This document shows, in pieces, positions 8,240 through 17,695 of a DNA stretch of 64,000 bases (positions are counted from its first letter, which is position 1; each line of letters begins with the position of its first letter). The notes under the pieces were generated by a model. That model was not told the DNA's origin and ran no database searches. It worked only from the letters and a program-made list of their open reading frames with translations. The stretch is taken from NCBI GenBank assembly GCA_002428985.1, contig DIYL01000057.1, positions 124,001 through 188,000 of the forward strand, given 5' to 3'. The position numbers were made by a program, and so were the translations under genes. This DNA comes from Anaerolineales bacterium UBA6055. GTDB taxonomy: Bacteria > Chloroflexota > Anaerolineae > Aggregatilineales > Phototrophicaceae.

Positions 8240-10030
8240 ATGGTAATCAAATCAATTGAAAAGAAAAGTAAACCAAAAATGAACGAAGCCAAACCAAATG
8301 TTTATGTCACACAACCCCGTTCTACTGTACAGGTACAACTCGACCCAGAAAATATTTTGGAAGCCCCAGTCAACACAACAGCTGGCGTATTCCTGCACAC
8401 AGCAATTGAGAAAGGCTTAATCCCAGAAGATGCAGCTCTAATCGCGTGCATTTGTAATGGAAAACTACGCGAATTAACACATCCAATTAGTTGGGATTCG
8501 ACAGTTAGTCCGGTAACCTTAGCAGATAGTGATGGGTCACGTATTTATCGTCGTTCACTTATTTTATTGCTTACATCAGTAGTCGACATGTTATTTCCAG
8601 ATGCGCAAATTAACATATCATATGCTGTACCTGCTGGCGGGTTGTACTGCGAAGTCAAACATCATGAGGTATTTACCCCATCAGAATTAGAATCCATCGA
8701 GAATACAATGCATGACATTGTTGCTCAAGATTTACCAATCACTAAACGCATCGTCCCTTTAGAGGAGGCTATTGAGTTGTTCCAATCACGTCATGAACAA
8801 GACAAAGTCCGCCTCATGCAATTTCGCAAAGCTGACATGCTCACATTGTATAGGCTTAATGGTCGAGAAGATTACTATTACGGATATATGGTTCCATCAA
8901 CTAGTTTTTTACAACAATTTAAGCTGGTGCACAGTGATGGTGGTTTCATCATGCAATATCCGCGCACAAGCAATCCTCACTCCTTACCACCTATGTCGCA
9001 AAATAGTAAATTGATCGATGTCTTCCATGAGACAGACAATTGGCTAGAGCGCATGAATATTGAAGATATTGGTCGCCTCAACACATTGATTGAGCATGAT
9101 CAAATCCAGCAATTAATCCTGATCGCAGAAGCACTTCACGAACGTCGGGTCGCAAGTGTTGCTCGTCAAATTGTAGAGACAAGTCATACGGATGGTACAC
9201 GTATTGTATTGATCGCAGGGCCTTCATCAGCCGGTAAGACTACGTTTTCAAAACGCCTTGCCATCCAGCTACTCGCTCATGGTTTACAGCCCTTTACCCT
9301 AGAGATGGATAATTACTTCGTTGATCGTCATTTGACTCCGTTAGATGAAAATGGTGAATATGACTTTGAGTCATTACATGCGCTTAATTTGCCACTTTTT
9401 AATCAGCAATTAAATGGTCTATTAGATGGTCAGCAGGTTACATTACCTATATTTGATTTTCATACAGGTACGAGTACGCTTGGCAACACCGTTAGCATTA
9501 CAGATAATCAAATCATCATCCTTGAGGGTATCCACGGATTAAACCCAGACTTAGTACCCGATATTGACCCTCAGCTTGTATTCCGTGTATATGTATCTGC
9601 ACTAACAGCCCTGAATATCGACTCTCACAATCGTATTCCAACTACTGATATTCGCCTACTACGGAGAACAGTCCGTGATGCGTCGCATCGTGGGTATACA
9701 GCAGAAGAAACCTTAGCTCGTTGGCAAAGCGTCAGACGAGGCGAAAAGCGTAATATTTTCCCGCATCAAGAAAATGCTGACACTATTTTCAACTCAGCTC
9801 TGGTTTATGAATTAGCAGCATTACGCCCATTTGTCGATCCATTATTGCTACAAGTACCCTTCGACACACCTCAACATATAGAAGCGAATCGCCTACTTTC
9901 ATTTTTAAAGTGGGTCAAACCATTATCTAACGAGCAGATACAATTAATTCCCGACACATCAATTATTCGTGAATTCATTGGTGGCTCAATCTTAAGAGAT
10001 TACAGACCTGACTCACTTTTGAAGCTATAA
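8240..10030 (+). CDS. Uridine kinase-like nucleoside kinase with TGS/ThrRS-type N-terminus
   Basis: 596 residues. The N-terminal ~70 residues resemble a TGS domain and the following ~150 a threonyl-tRNA-synthetase second additional domain, the arrangement found in the ~550-residue nucleoside kinases of Firmicutes and Chloroflexota. The C-terminal half is a phosphoribulokinase/uridine kinase P-loop domain with Walker A AGPSSAGKTTFSK at ~327, LEMDNYF (the substrate Asp), IILEGIHGLNP (Walker B-like) and RRTVRDA. It presumably phosphorylates uridine or cytidine with ATP/GTP. An alternative start at 8279 (MNEAKPNVY) is possible. Function of the N-terminal domains is unknown. Confidence 0.85.
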   Translation: MVIKSIEKKSKPKMNEAKPNVYVTQPRSTVQVQLDPENILEAPVNTTAGVFLHTAIEKGLIPEDAALIACICNGKLRELTHPISWDSTVSPVTLADSDGSRIYRRSLILLLTSVVDMLFPDAQINISYAVPAGGLYCEVKHHEVFTPSELESIENTMHDIVAQDLPITKRIVPLEEAIELFQSRHEQDKVRLMQFRKADMLTLYRLNGREDYYYGYMVPSTSFLQQFKLVHSDGGFIMQYPRTSNPHSLPPMSQNSKLIDVFHETDNWLERMNIEDIGRLNTLIEHDQIQQLILIAEALHERRVASVARQIVETSHTDGTRIVLIAGPSSAGKTTFSKRLAIQLLAHGLQPFTLEMDNYFVDRHLTPLDENGEYDFESLHALNLPLFNQQLNGLLDGQQVTLPIFDFHTGTSTLGNTVSITDNQIIILEGIHGLNPDLVPDIDPQLVFRVYVSALTALNIDSHNRIPTTDIRLLRRTVRDASHRGYTAEETLARWQSVRRGEKRNIFPHQENADTIFNSALVYELAALRPFVDPLLLQVPFDTPQHIEANRLLSFLKWVKPLSNEQIQLIPDTSIIREFIGGSILRDYRPDSLLKL

Positions 10031-10153
10031 ATAGGAATTATCACAATATTCAAACAAAACAATAAATATCTTTAGGGTTGGTACGTTTGAAGATCGTTAT
10101 AATCGTTATATGATGTCTCGTAATTATCACTCCATAATATTAGGAAAACGTGC

Positions 10154-11755
10154 ATGGCTCATAAATTTGCAATAGATTTTGGAACAACCAACAGTGTGGT
10201 CGCACGTTGGGATACAAAAAAAGAAACAGCAGAAATCGTAAAAATTGACAACATTAGTGATGGTGAAATTAGCGAACGTCCATCCGTTGTCCCATCACTT
10301 ATCTATGTAAATGATGTAAACAATCATAAGTTCACTATCGGACAAGCTGTTCGAAACCAAGGCTTAGATATTCAAAGGGATAATCGTCTGTTCCGCAACT
10401 TCAAACGTGGAATCGTCGCATCCCCTGCCCCTGAGCCTCGCGATATTGATGGTATGCAATTTGCAGACCGTCATGCGGGAGAGCATTTTGTCAAAGAAGT
10501 ACTACGACAAATGCCCTATAAAGATAAAGACATTGAGCAACTTGTACTCACTGCACCCGTCGCATCATTCGAAGGTTATCTAGCTTGGCTAAACGATGTG
10601 ATTGACGACATCGCACCAGACAAAATCAGAGTTGTTGACGAATCCACCGCTGCCGCACTGGGTTACAATGTCACAAAACCGGGTGCAGTCGTCCTTGTAT
10701 TCGATTTTGGTGGCGGAACCCTTGACCTGTCTCTTGTTCAATTACCAGAACACCGTGAAAAAACAGGCGGATTCCTCAGTAAGTTGCGTGGACGTAATGC
10801 CAACCAGCACTCGGCTAAGGTGATAGCCAAAGCCGGACGTATTATCGGTGGTAGCGATATTGATCAATGGATTGTTGCTGAAATTCTAAAGCGCACAGGT
10901 CTCCAATCCACCGACCTTGCTCAAGATTACACAGCATTACTAACAAGCTGCGAACAAGCCAAGATCCTACTCTCTACGAATGATACAGCGCAAATTCAAT
11001 TTAGCGTGAATGGAACAAGTTATGATGAAACCCTCACCCGCGAAGAGCTTGAAGTGATGCTCAAGAACAACGAATTTGATGTTGCGTTACGTCGGGTCGT
11101 CGATAAAGTGATGCATGTCGCCCGTCAACGTGGTATCTTCAAGGAAGACATCCACTATGTATTGATGGTAGGCGGCACATCACTCATGCCATTTGTGCAA
11201 CAAACATTAGCTAAATATTTTACAGATATGGCGGTTCGTGCTGACAAACCATTTACCGCTGTAGCAGAAGGTGCATTACAGGTCGCAGCTGGCTTTGGGC
11301 TCGAGGACTACTTGATTCATAGTTATGGTCTACGCCATCTCAATCATGAAAGCGGACAACACGAATGGGATGAGATCATTGCAATGGGTAGCCAATACCC
11401 TATTGAACGCCCCATAGATGTTATGCTCAGTGCAGCCCATGATAACCAATCAGAAATTGAACTAGTAATTGGTGAGATCGATACAGATGCCGTTGCGATG
11501 GTCGAGGTTAAATATGAAAACGATCAAGCCGTTTTTGTCGCACAAACAGGCGAAAGTGAACAGAAAATCATACCGCTGAATGAAGATGGCGCGTTGAAAT
11601 ATCTCGCAAAACTCAACCCTAAAGGCAAGATGGGCAAAGATCGTATCAAAGCATCATTTACAGTTGATGAACGTCGCCGCTTACGTGTGACAGTGTTTGA
11701 TGTTCAGACTAACAAATTACTACTGGAAGATGTCGCTGTCGTGACATTACGCTAA
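10154..11755 (+). CDS. Hsp70-family (DnaK-like) protein, short form
   Basis: The actin-like ATPase fold is clear: phosphate-1 AIDFGTTNSVVA at the N-terminus, VDESTAAALGYN (connect 1), VFDFGGGTLDLSL (phosphate 2) and the adenosine motif VLMVGGTSLMP. 533 residues against ~610-640 for DnaK; the substrate-binding beta domain is short and the helical lid is missing. It is therefore a DnaK/YegD-type paralogue rather than the main chaperone. A TATAAT box at ~10098 may drive it. It is followed after 15 bp by the HEAT-repeat gene with its own AAGGAG site, suggesting co-expression. Confidence 0.85.
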   Translation: MAHKFAIDFGTTNSVVARWDTKKETAEIVKIDNISDGEISERPSVVPSLIYVNDVNNHKFTIGQAVRNQGLDIQRDNRLFRNFKRGIVASPAPEPRDIDGMQFADRHAGEHFVKEVLRQMPYKDKDIEQLVLTAPVASFEGYLAWLNDVIDDIAPDKIRVVDESTAAALGYNVTKPGAVVLVFDFGGGTLDLSLVQLPEHREKTGGFLSKLRGRNANQHSAKVIAKAGRIIGGSDIDQWIVAEILKRTGLQSTDLAQDYTALLTSCEQAKILLSTNDTAQIQFSVNGTSYDETLTREELEVMLKNNEFDVALRRVVDKVMHVARQRGIFKEDIHYVLMVGGTSLMPFVQQTLAKYFTDMAVRADKPFTAVAEGALQVAAGFGLEDYLIHSYGLRHLNHESGQHEWDEIIAMGSQYPIERPIDVMLSAAHDNQSEIELVIGEIDTDAVAMVEVKYENDQAVFVAQTGESEQKIIPLNEDGALKYLAKLNPKGKMGKDRIKASFTVDERRRLRVTVFDVQTNKLLLEDVAVVTLR

Positions 11756-11770
11756 AGGAGCAATCATACG

Positions 11771-12937
11771 ATGGTTAACACACAACTGACAGGACGTGAA
11801 CCAGCACTCGCCACAGGCTCAAAACAGAAGGGGTCACGCCGACTCTCTCTACGCCGTCTTGGTACATTGCTGAATGTATTGCCTCCTGATGCAGTATCAC
11901 TTGATGCAGTCAAAGAAGCATTAAATAGTGAGGAATTTTTTGTACGATACAATGCGGCGAAAATGCTCTCACGTCGTTCGGATCGGGACTCCCGTTTAAT
12001 TATAGAGGAAACCCTTCAAAGCGGACCACCGATGTCGCGTGCCAGTGTCGCCCGACATCTGCATGGGTTTTCATGGTTTTCGGCGAAGTCACTAATTGAG
12101 ATCGCACTCAAAGATGATGACCCGCGTGTACGCGAAGGGGTTGTCTATGCACTATGCGATTTCCGTGATTTAAATGCTTATCAAATGCTTGTTGAAGTCC
12201 TAAAAACTGAAGAAGACAATGTTCGCGAGGCAGCTGCAGTCGGCCTGCGAGATACGCAGGATCCTGCCGCTATCCCTGTGCTAGAAGAAGTCTTAAATGC
12301 AAAAGACCCAGAAGTACGTATTAAAGCTCTAGAGGCACTTGGTACCAACGATAATGATGAAGCAATTCCAATTGTTAGAGAATCTATGAAAGATCCGGAT
12401 CCAGAAGTCAAATACGCAGCGGCACTCAGTTTGTTGGAGTTATCTGGAGAAGGCTGGTTAGAAGAATTATCAGGTGTTATAGGGCGCAATACAGGCGAAA
12501 CACTACGGCAAGTTTTACGAGCATTTTTTCATGCAACCAACTATCTAAAAATTGATGTTGCGAAGTCCTCTGCAGCAGAACTTATGATTGATGCACTTGA
12601 GACAGCATTGCTTGATGCTGATAATAGTGTTCGTGAAGCAGCTATTTGGCCCCTTGCATGGATGCGACATGAGCGTACACCAGCTATACTTCGTAAGACC
12701 TATCGTATTGAAATGGACGAAGGTGTTAAAGCACACATTGTACGTGTCTCAGCAGGCCTAATGTCTAAGGCAAGTGAAGATATCCTTGATGATGCGCTTA
12801 ACAGTCCAATGCCAAAAGTCAAAGCACAAGCTGAGAAAATTATGGCGGAGCGAGCAAGAGCAGGTAAAGTTTTGCAATACAATGAGAACGCTGCCAACGA
12901 TGGTATGGTTCTCAAAAAACCTTTGGTGAACAATTAA
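11771..12937 (+). CDS. HEAT-repeat protein (PBS-lyase type repeats)
   Basis: 388 residues made of about nine ~31-residue helical hairpins with the HEAT/PBS-lyase pattern D-x-x-x-V-R-x-x-A-A-x-A-L, for example DNVREAAAVGLRD, PEVRIKALEALG and PEVKYAAALSLLE. It is a scaffold without catalytic motifs. It has a good ribosome site (AAGGAG 11755-11760). It is coupled to the Hsp70-like gene upstream, hinting at a chaperone partner role (inference). A strong terminator follows nine bases after the stop. Confidence 0.85.
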   Translation: MVNTQLTGREPALATGSKQKGSRRLSLRRLGTLLNVLPPDAVSLDAVKEALNSEEFFVRYNAAKMLSRRSDRDSRLIIEETLQSGPPMSRASVARHLHGFSWFSAKSLIEIALKDDDPRVREGVVYALCDFRDLNAYQMLVEVLKTEEDNVREAAAVGLRDTQDPAAIPVLEEVLNAKDPEVRIKALEALGTNDNDEAIPIVRESMKDPDPEVKYAAALSLLELSGEGWLEELSGVIGRNTGETLRQVLRAFFHATNYLKIDVAKSSAAELMIDALETALLDADNSVREAAIWPLAWMRHERTPAILRKTYRIEMDEGVKAHIVRVSAGLMSKASEDILDDALNSPMPKVKAQAEKIMAERARAGKVLQYNENAANDGMVLKKPLVNN

Positions 12938-12946
12938 TTCAACTTA

Positions 12947-12977
12947 AAAGGCTGACACTCAATTGGTCAGCCTTTTT
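12947..12977 (+). terminator. Intrinsic terminator, probably bidirectional
   Basis: Perfect 10-bp stem AAAGGCTGAC / GTCAGCCTTT with a 9-base loop, then a T run. It lies between the convergent HEAT gene and carB. A-rich bases on the left side give a T run on the minus strand too, so it can also end the arg-car operon. Confidence 0.9.
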
Positions 12978-12994
12978 GCCTATATTATTTCACA

Positions 12995-15900
12995 TTAAGC
13001 GTGGTGCGTCTGAAGACTTCTAACGCTTAAGGGTTTTTGGTGCATTCGCTTAATACCCTGCACCGATGCAACTGCAGCACTCATTGTTGTGATAATCGGA
13101 ATACCTAGAGCATACGCTTGACTTCGGATTTCCATACCTTCGTTATGTGCCTGACTACCCAATGGCGTATTGATGATAAGATCAATTTTGCCATCCAACA
13201 TCAAATCCAGAATATGAGGTGTTCCCTCAGACAATTTGTTTACTCGTTCTGTCTCAACACCAAGACTATTCAACCATTCGGAAGTACCTTCCGTAGCCAT
13301 CAGCTTAAACCCAAGAGTCGCTAACTCACGCGCAATTTTGGATACCGCCCCTTTATCAAAATCATTGACACTAATACAGACAGTTCCTTCCATTGGCAAA
13401 GGAACACCGGCTGCAGACTGAGCTTTAATAAATGCATGTCCAAAGCTAGAGGCATGCCCCATTACTTCTCCTGTTGAGCGCATTTCCGGTCCGAGACGTG
13501 CGTCTACTCCGGGGAACTTCTGGAATGGGAATACAGCTTCTTTGATAAAGAACCCATCCACTTTCGGTTCATCTAAAAAGTTGAGTTCAGCCAGTGTTTT
13601 GCCAGCTGCAATTTGTGCTGCATAGCTTGCTAGCGGATGCCCCGTTGCTTTACTTACAAATGGCACCGTTCGACTTGCCCGTGGATTCACTTCCAGGACA
13701 TAAACTTCATCATCCTTAACTGCAAATTGGATGTTAAATAATCCTTTAACACCCATTGCTTTACCGATGCGTTGGGTATAGTCACGAATAATATCGAGGT
13801 GAAAGTAACTGATTTTGTAAGGAGGCAATACACAAGCAGAATCACCACTATGTATACCCGCTTCTTCGATATGTTGCATAATACCGCCGATAGTCACTTC
13901 CACACCATCAGACAGAGCATCAACATCAACTTCATACGCATCATCAAGGAATTTGTCAATTAAGACAGGATGTCCTGTCCATTCGACGTTTTCAGCCAAC
14001 CAACTCAGTAGCTGTGTTTCGTCAAACACAATTGCCATACCCCGTCCACCTAAAACATAGCTCGGACGCACTAATACTGGATACCCGATAGTACTTGCCG
14101 CTTTAACAGCTTCTTCTTGCGTTAAAATAGTTGCACCAGCAGGTTGAGAAATACCCAATTCACTCATGAGAGCATTAAATCGCTCACGATCTTCGGCGAG
14201 GTCGATTTTTTCAACAGGTGTCCCCCAAATTGGCGCACCAAGTTTTTCAAGATCATGAGCGATATTGAGAGGGGTCTGTCCACCAAACTGTACCAGAACA
14301 CCATCCGGCTTTTCATGATCAATGATATTCATGACGTCTTCAGCAGTTAGTGGTTCGAAGTACAAACGATCTGCCGTATCATAATCTGTACTGACAGTTT
14401 CAGGGTTACAGTTGACCATAATCGTTTCGAAGCCCATCTCTTTAAGAGAGAAACAAGCATGAACACAGCAATAATCAAACTCAATCCCTTGCCCAATTCG
14501 ATTCGGACCACCACCAAGTATCATTACTTTTTTATTATCAGTTGGGTCGGCTTCATCATCCTGTTCATAAGTCGAATACAAGTAAGGTGTATGCGCTTCA
14601 AATTCTGCGGCACACGTATCAACCCGATAGAAGTTTGCCGTCACACCTAGTGATTTACGATAATCACGGACAGCAACTTCATCTTCTTCGACTAACTGTG
14701 CGATGTAAGCATCACTATAGCCATAGTACTTCAACTTGAGAAAGTCATCCTTATCGAGGTCAGATAATGTCAACTCTCGATCAAGAATTGTCTTGTGGAT
14801 GTACATCAACTCTTGCATCTGTTGAACAAACCACGGATCGAACTGTGTGTTTTCGATAATTTCTTCGGGTGATGTATTTTGGCGAATTAAGGTTGCCACT
14901 TGGAACAATCTCTGGGCAGTCGGCACTTGCACTGTTTGTGACGAATCAACCCATTCGTCGTTACTACCAAACCCATCAATGCCAATATCAAGCGCCCGAA
15001 CACCTTTTTGTAACGCTTCTGGGAATGTCCGTCCAATCGCCATTACTTCGCCAACAGCTTTCATCTGCGGGCCAAGCACAGGATCAGCTCCAGCAAATTT
15101 TTTAAAGTCCCAACGCGGAATCTTTACCACAATATAATCCAGCGATGGTTCGAAGCTAGCAGGTGTTTCCTGAGTGATGTCATTTGAAATTTCATCAAGT
15201 GTAAAGCCAACAGCGACCAACGCAGCAATTTTTGCAATCGGAAATCCAGTCGCTTTACTTGCCAATGCAGAAGAGCGCGAGACACGCGGGTTCATCTCAA
15301 TAACATAAACTTCGCCATCTTCGGGGTTAATCGCAAACTGTACATTCGCCCCGCCTGTCGTGATACCAACACGATCAAAAATCATGCGCGACATGTTACG
15401 TAGGCGTTGTACTTCTTTATCAGTTAGTGTTTGCGCAGGCGCAACCGTAATGCTATCACCAGTATGAACCCCCATCGGATCAAGATTTTCGATGGAGCAA
15501 ACGACAACAAAGTTACCTTTAGCATCGCGCATCAACTCAAGCTCATATTCTTTCCATCCGAGCAAACTCTTATCGACGAGAACCTCGCCGACTGGGCTTT
15601 GATGGATACCATTTGCAGTGACTTTGCGTAACTCATCTTCGTTATAGGCGACACCGCCACCTGCTCCACCCATTGTGAAAGATGGGCGGATTAGAATCGG
15701 ATAGCCGATTTCCTCAGCAAATTCAATTGCAGATTCGACATCCCCAACAACTTTACTGTCCGGCACACGCAGACCAATTTCATCCATCGTATTGTTGAAT
15801 AACTGACGATCTTCTGCTAGCTGAATACTCGTTAGCGATGCACCAATTAACTCAACATCGTATTTTTCAAGCACACCGGCTTCTTGCAAATTGACAGCCA

Positions 15901-16192
15901 GATTGAGTGCAGTCTGTCCACCAACTGTTGGAAGAAGCGCATCCGGCTTTTCTTGTGCGATAATTTTCTCACACATTTCGACGGTTAGCGGTTCAATATA
16001 GGTCGCGTCGGAAAATTGTGGATCGGTCATAATCGTCGCAGGATTCGAATTGACCAATACAACACGATATCCCTGTGATTTAAGTGCTTTACACGCCTGC
16101 ACCCCACTATAGTCAAATTCGCAGGCTTGCCCGATCACAATCGGACCCGACCCAATAATCATAATTGTTTCTATGTCTGTTCTTTTTGGCAT
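12995..16192 (-). CDS. carB: Carbamoyl-phosphate synthase large subunit
   Basis: Makes carbamoyl phosphate from bicarbonate, ammonia (from CarA) and 2 ATP, for arginine and pyrimidine synthesis. 1065 residues, close to the usual ~1073. It has two ATP-grasp halves: the first with GQACEFDYSGVQACKAL and RPSFTMGGAGGG, the second with GQGIEFDYCCVHA and RPSYVLGGRGMAIV. Both carry E-M/V-N-P-R-x-S/A-R metal-binding motifs. The C-terminal ~130 residues form the MGS-like allosteric domain. It is the last gene of the arginine operon, 14 bp after a small ORF. Confidence 0.97.
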   Translation of the reverse strand: MPKRTDIETIMIIGSGPIVIGQACEFDYSGVQACKALKSQGYRVVLVNSNPATIMTDPQFSDATYIEPLTVEMCEKIIAQEKPDALLPTVGGQTALNLAVNLQEAGVLEKYDVELIGASLTSIQLAEDRQLFNNTMDEIGLRVPDSKVVGDVESAIEFAEEIGYPILIRPSFTMGGAGGGVAYNEDELRKVTANGIHQSPVGEVLVDKSLLGWKEYELELMRDAKGNFVVVCSIENLDPMGVHTGDSITVAPAQTLTDKEVQRLRNMSRMIFDRVGITTGGANVQFAINPEDGEVYVIEMNPRVSRSSALASKATGFPIAKIAALVAVGFTLDEISNDITQETPASFEPSLDYIVVKIPRWDFKKFAGADPVLGPQMKAVGEVMAIGRTFPEALQKGVRALDIGIDGFGSNDEWVDSSQTVQVPTAQRLFQVATLIRQNTSPEEIIENTQFDPWFVQQMQELMYIHKTILDRELTLSDLDKDDFLKLKYYGYSDAYIAQLVEEDEVAVRDYRKSLGVTANFYRVDTCAAEFEAHTPYLYSTYEQDDEADPTDNKKVMILGGGPNRIGQGIEFDYCCVHACFSLKEMGFETIMVNCNPETVSTDYDTADRLYFEPLTAEDVMNIIDHEKPDGVLVQFGGQTPLNIAHDLEKLGAPIWGTPVEKIDLAEDRERFNALMSELGISQPAGATILTQEEAVKAASTIGYPVLVRPSYVLGGRGMAIVFDETQLLSWLAENVEWTGHPVLIDKFLDDAYEVDVDALSDGVEVTIGGIMQHIEEAGIHSGDSACVLPPYKISYFHLDIIRDYTQRIGKAMGVKGLFNIQFAVKDDEVYVLEVNPRASRTVPFVSKATGHPLASYAAQIAAGKTLAELNFLDEPKVDGFFIKEAVFPFQKFPGVDARLGPEMRSTGEVMGHASSFGHAFIKAQSAAGVPLPMEGTVCISVNDFDKGAVSKIARELATLGFKLMATEGTSEWLNSLGVETERVNKLSEGTPHILDLMLDGKIDLIINTPLGSQAHNEGMEIRSQAYALGIPIITTMSAAVASVQGIKRMHQKPLSVRSLQTHHA

Positions 16193-16206
16193 GTTTTTCT
16201 TTCTGC

Positions 16207-16527
16207 TTAATATATGTAGGATCTAATCCAACCACGTCCCATGACTTCGATTTTGCTCATTTGGGCCATAAAATTGAATACATCGAAGTGACCCAATGAA
16301 TGCTTATATACGAATAGTTGTTTGTTGTTTTGAACACTTATAGCAACAATATCATCGAAGTTTTGCAGAGTGATCTCAACATTATTCGGATGTGAATAGC
16401 ATTCAACAGTTCCATAAATTTGTAACCAGAGCAATATATCTGTTCTCGTCAAATTATTCTTTTGAATAGCAGAGTTCACAGCATATTCTTGGTCGATCAA
16501 ATTGATTATTGGAAACGCTTTGAACAT
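16207..16527 (-). CDS. Hypothetical 106-residue protein between carA and carB
   Basis: Not recognised. It fits the operon exactly: 11 bp after carA and 14 bp before carB, same strand. The start MFKAFPIINL has no good ribosome site. Composition is soluble and mildly aromatic (several Y, W, F), with no signal peptide, membrane segment, Cys pair or catalytic motif that I can see. The middle reads FDDIVAISVQNNKQLFVYKH, suggesting a small beta-rich fold. It could be a lineage-specific passenger or a regulator of the synthase. Confidence 0.55.
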   Translation of the reverse strand: MFKAFPIINLIDQEYAVNSAIQKNNLTRTDILLWLQIYGTVECYSHPNNVEITLQNFDDIVAISVQNNKQLFVYKHSLGHFDVFNFMAQMSKIEVMGRGWIRSYIY

Positions 16528-16538
16528 TTGTCCATTTA

Positions 16539-17675
16539 TTATTCGTCTATGACTTTATCGCTACTTTTCACAGCATCTACAAACTCGTCAAACAAATACA
16601 ACGAATCATGTGGGCCGGGTGATGCTTCAGGATGATATTGCACACTAAATGCCTTTAAGTCACGATGACGTAAACCTGCTACTGTGTTGTCATTCAAGTT
16701 TAGATGTGTGATTTCACCACCGCTCAAGTCACTATCAGCCGACACAGCAAAACCGTGATTGTGTGATGCAATTTCGATTTCACCATTATCAAGATTCTTC
16801 ACTGGCTGATTCCCGCCACGATGCCCAAAACGCATCTTTTCAGTCTGTCCACCTAGTGACAATGCTAGAATTTGATGCCCGAGACAAATCCCGAATACAG
16901 GTACTTCACCCAGCAAGTTCTTGACATTACTTACAGCATAATCAACTGCCGCAGGGTCACCAGGCCCATTACTTAAAAAGATACCCGCCGGATTCATCGC
17001 CATGACCTCATCAGGTGTGGTCTTTGACGGTACAACTGTTACCCGTAATCCACGGTCTGTCATCATGCGTAAGATATTGCGTTTAATGCCATAATCGTAA
17101 GCTACAACCAATGGGCCATTCGGATCATACTGATGATCACGGTACCATTGCGGGTCACTCTGTTCGGTCCAGTGGTAAGGCTCTTCGACCGTCACATAAT
17201 CAACAAGATTCGCGCCGGACATATCCATCGAATTTTTTGCCATTTCGACGAGTGCATCGGTATCATTTGCCATCTCACCATGCGCTACAACAGCTCGCAT
17301 TACACCCTTCTCACGAATATGACGCACCAATGCACGAGTTGCTACACCAGAAACACCTATTTTACCGTGATCTTTTAGATAACTATTCAAATCGCCACGG
17401 TTACGCCAATTGCTAACAATTGGGCTTAGTGATCGTACAACGAATCCCGATACCCAAACATTTTCCGATTCGGGGTCTTCAAGGTTAATGCCTGTATTGC
17501 CGACATGTGGAACAGTCATGGTGACGATTTGTTTGTAATATGAGGGGTCAGTCAAAATTTCTTGATACCCAGTCATCGAGGTATTAAAGACAACCTCACC
17601 AGTTTCCACGCCTTCCGCGCCAAATCCTTCACCAGGAAAGATACGTCCATCTTCTAACGCAAGTACAGCCTGCAT
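16539..17675 (-). CDS. carA: Carbamoyl-phosphate synthase small (glutaminase) subunit
   Basis: Glutamine amidotransferase subunit that feeds ammonia to CarB. 378 residues, normal length. The N-terminal CPSase_sm domain has ALEDGRIFPGEGFGA and VVFNTSMTGYQEILTDPSY. The C-terminal class I glutaminase shows the nucleophile in VFGICLGHQ and the His/Glu pair in QYHPEASPGPHD. An AAAGGAG box lies 15 bases before the ATG, farther than usual. It follows argJ with a 20-bp gap. Confidence 0.96.
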   Translation of the reverse strand: MQAVLALEDGRIFPGEGFGAEGVETGEVVFNTSMTGYQEILTDPSYYKQIVTMTVPHVGNTGINLEDPESENVWVSGFVVRSLSPIVSNWRNRGDLNSYLKDHGKIGVSGVATRALVRHIREKGVMRAVVAHGEMANDTDALVEMAKNSMDMSGANLVDYVTVEEPYHWTEQSDPQWYRDHQYDPNGPLVVAYDYGIKRNILRMMTDRGLRVTVVPSKTTPDEVMAMNPAGIFLSNGPGDPAAVDYAVSNVKNLLGEVPVFGICLGHQILALSLGGQTEKMRFGHRGGNQPVKNLDNGEIEIASHNHGFAVSADSDLSGGEITHLNLNDNTVAGLRHRDLKAFSVQYHPEASPGPHDSLYLFDEFVDAVKSSDKVIDE

Positions 17676-17695
17676 ATGTTTGTCTCTATTCTCCT

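Noticed and set aside
7492..8259. A 255-codon plus-strand frame opposite the FHA gene
   Set aside because: It is Ser-rich because it is antisense to a Ser/Asp-rich linker; the FHA motifs on the other strand are unambiguous.
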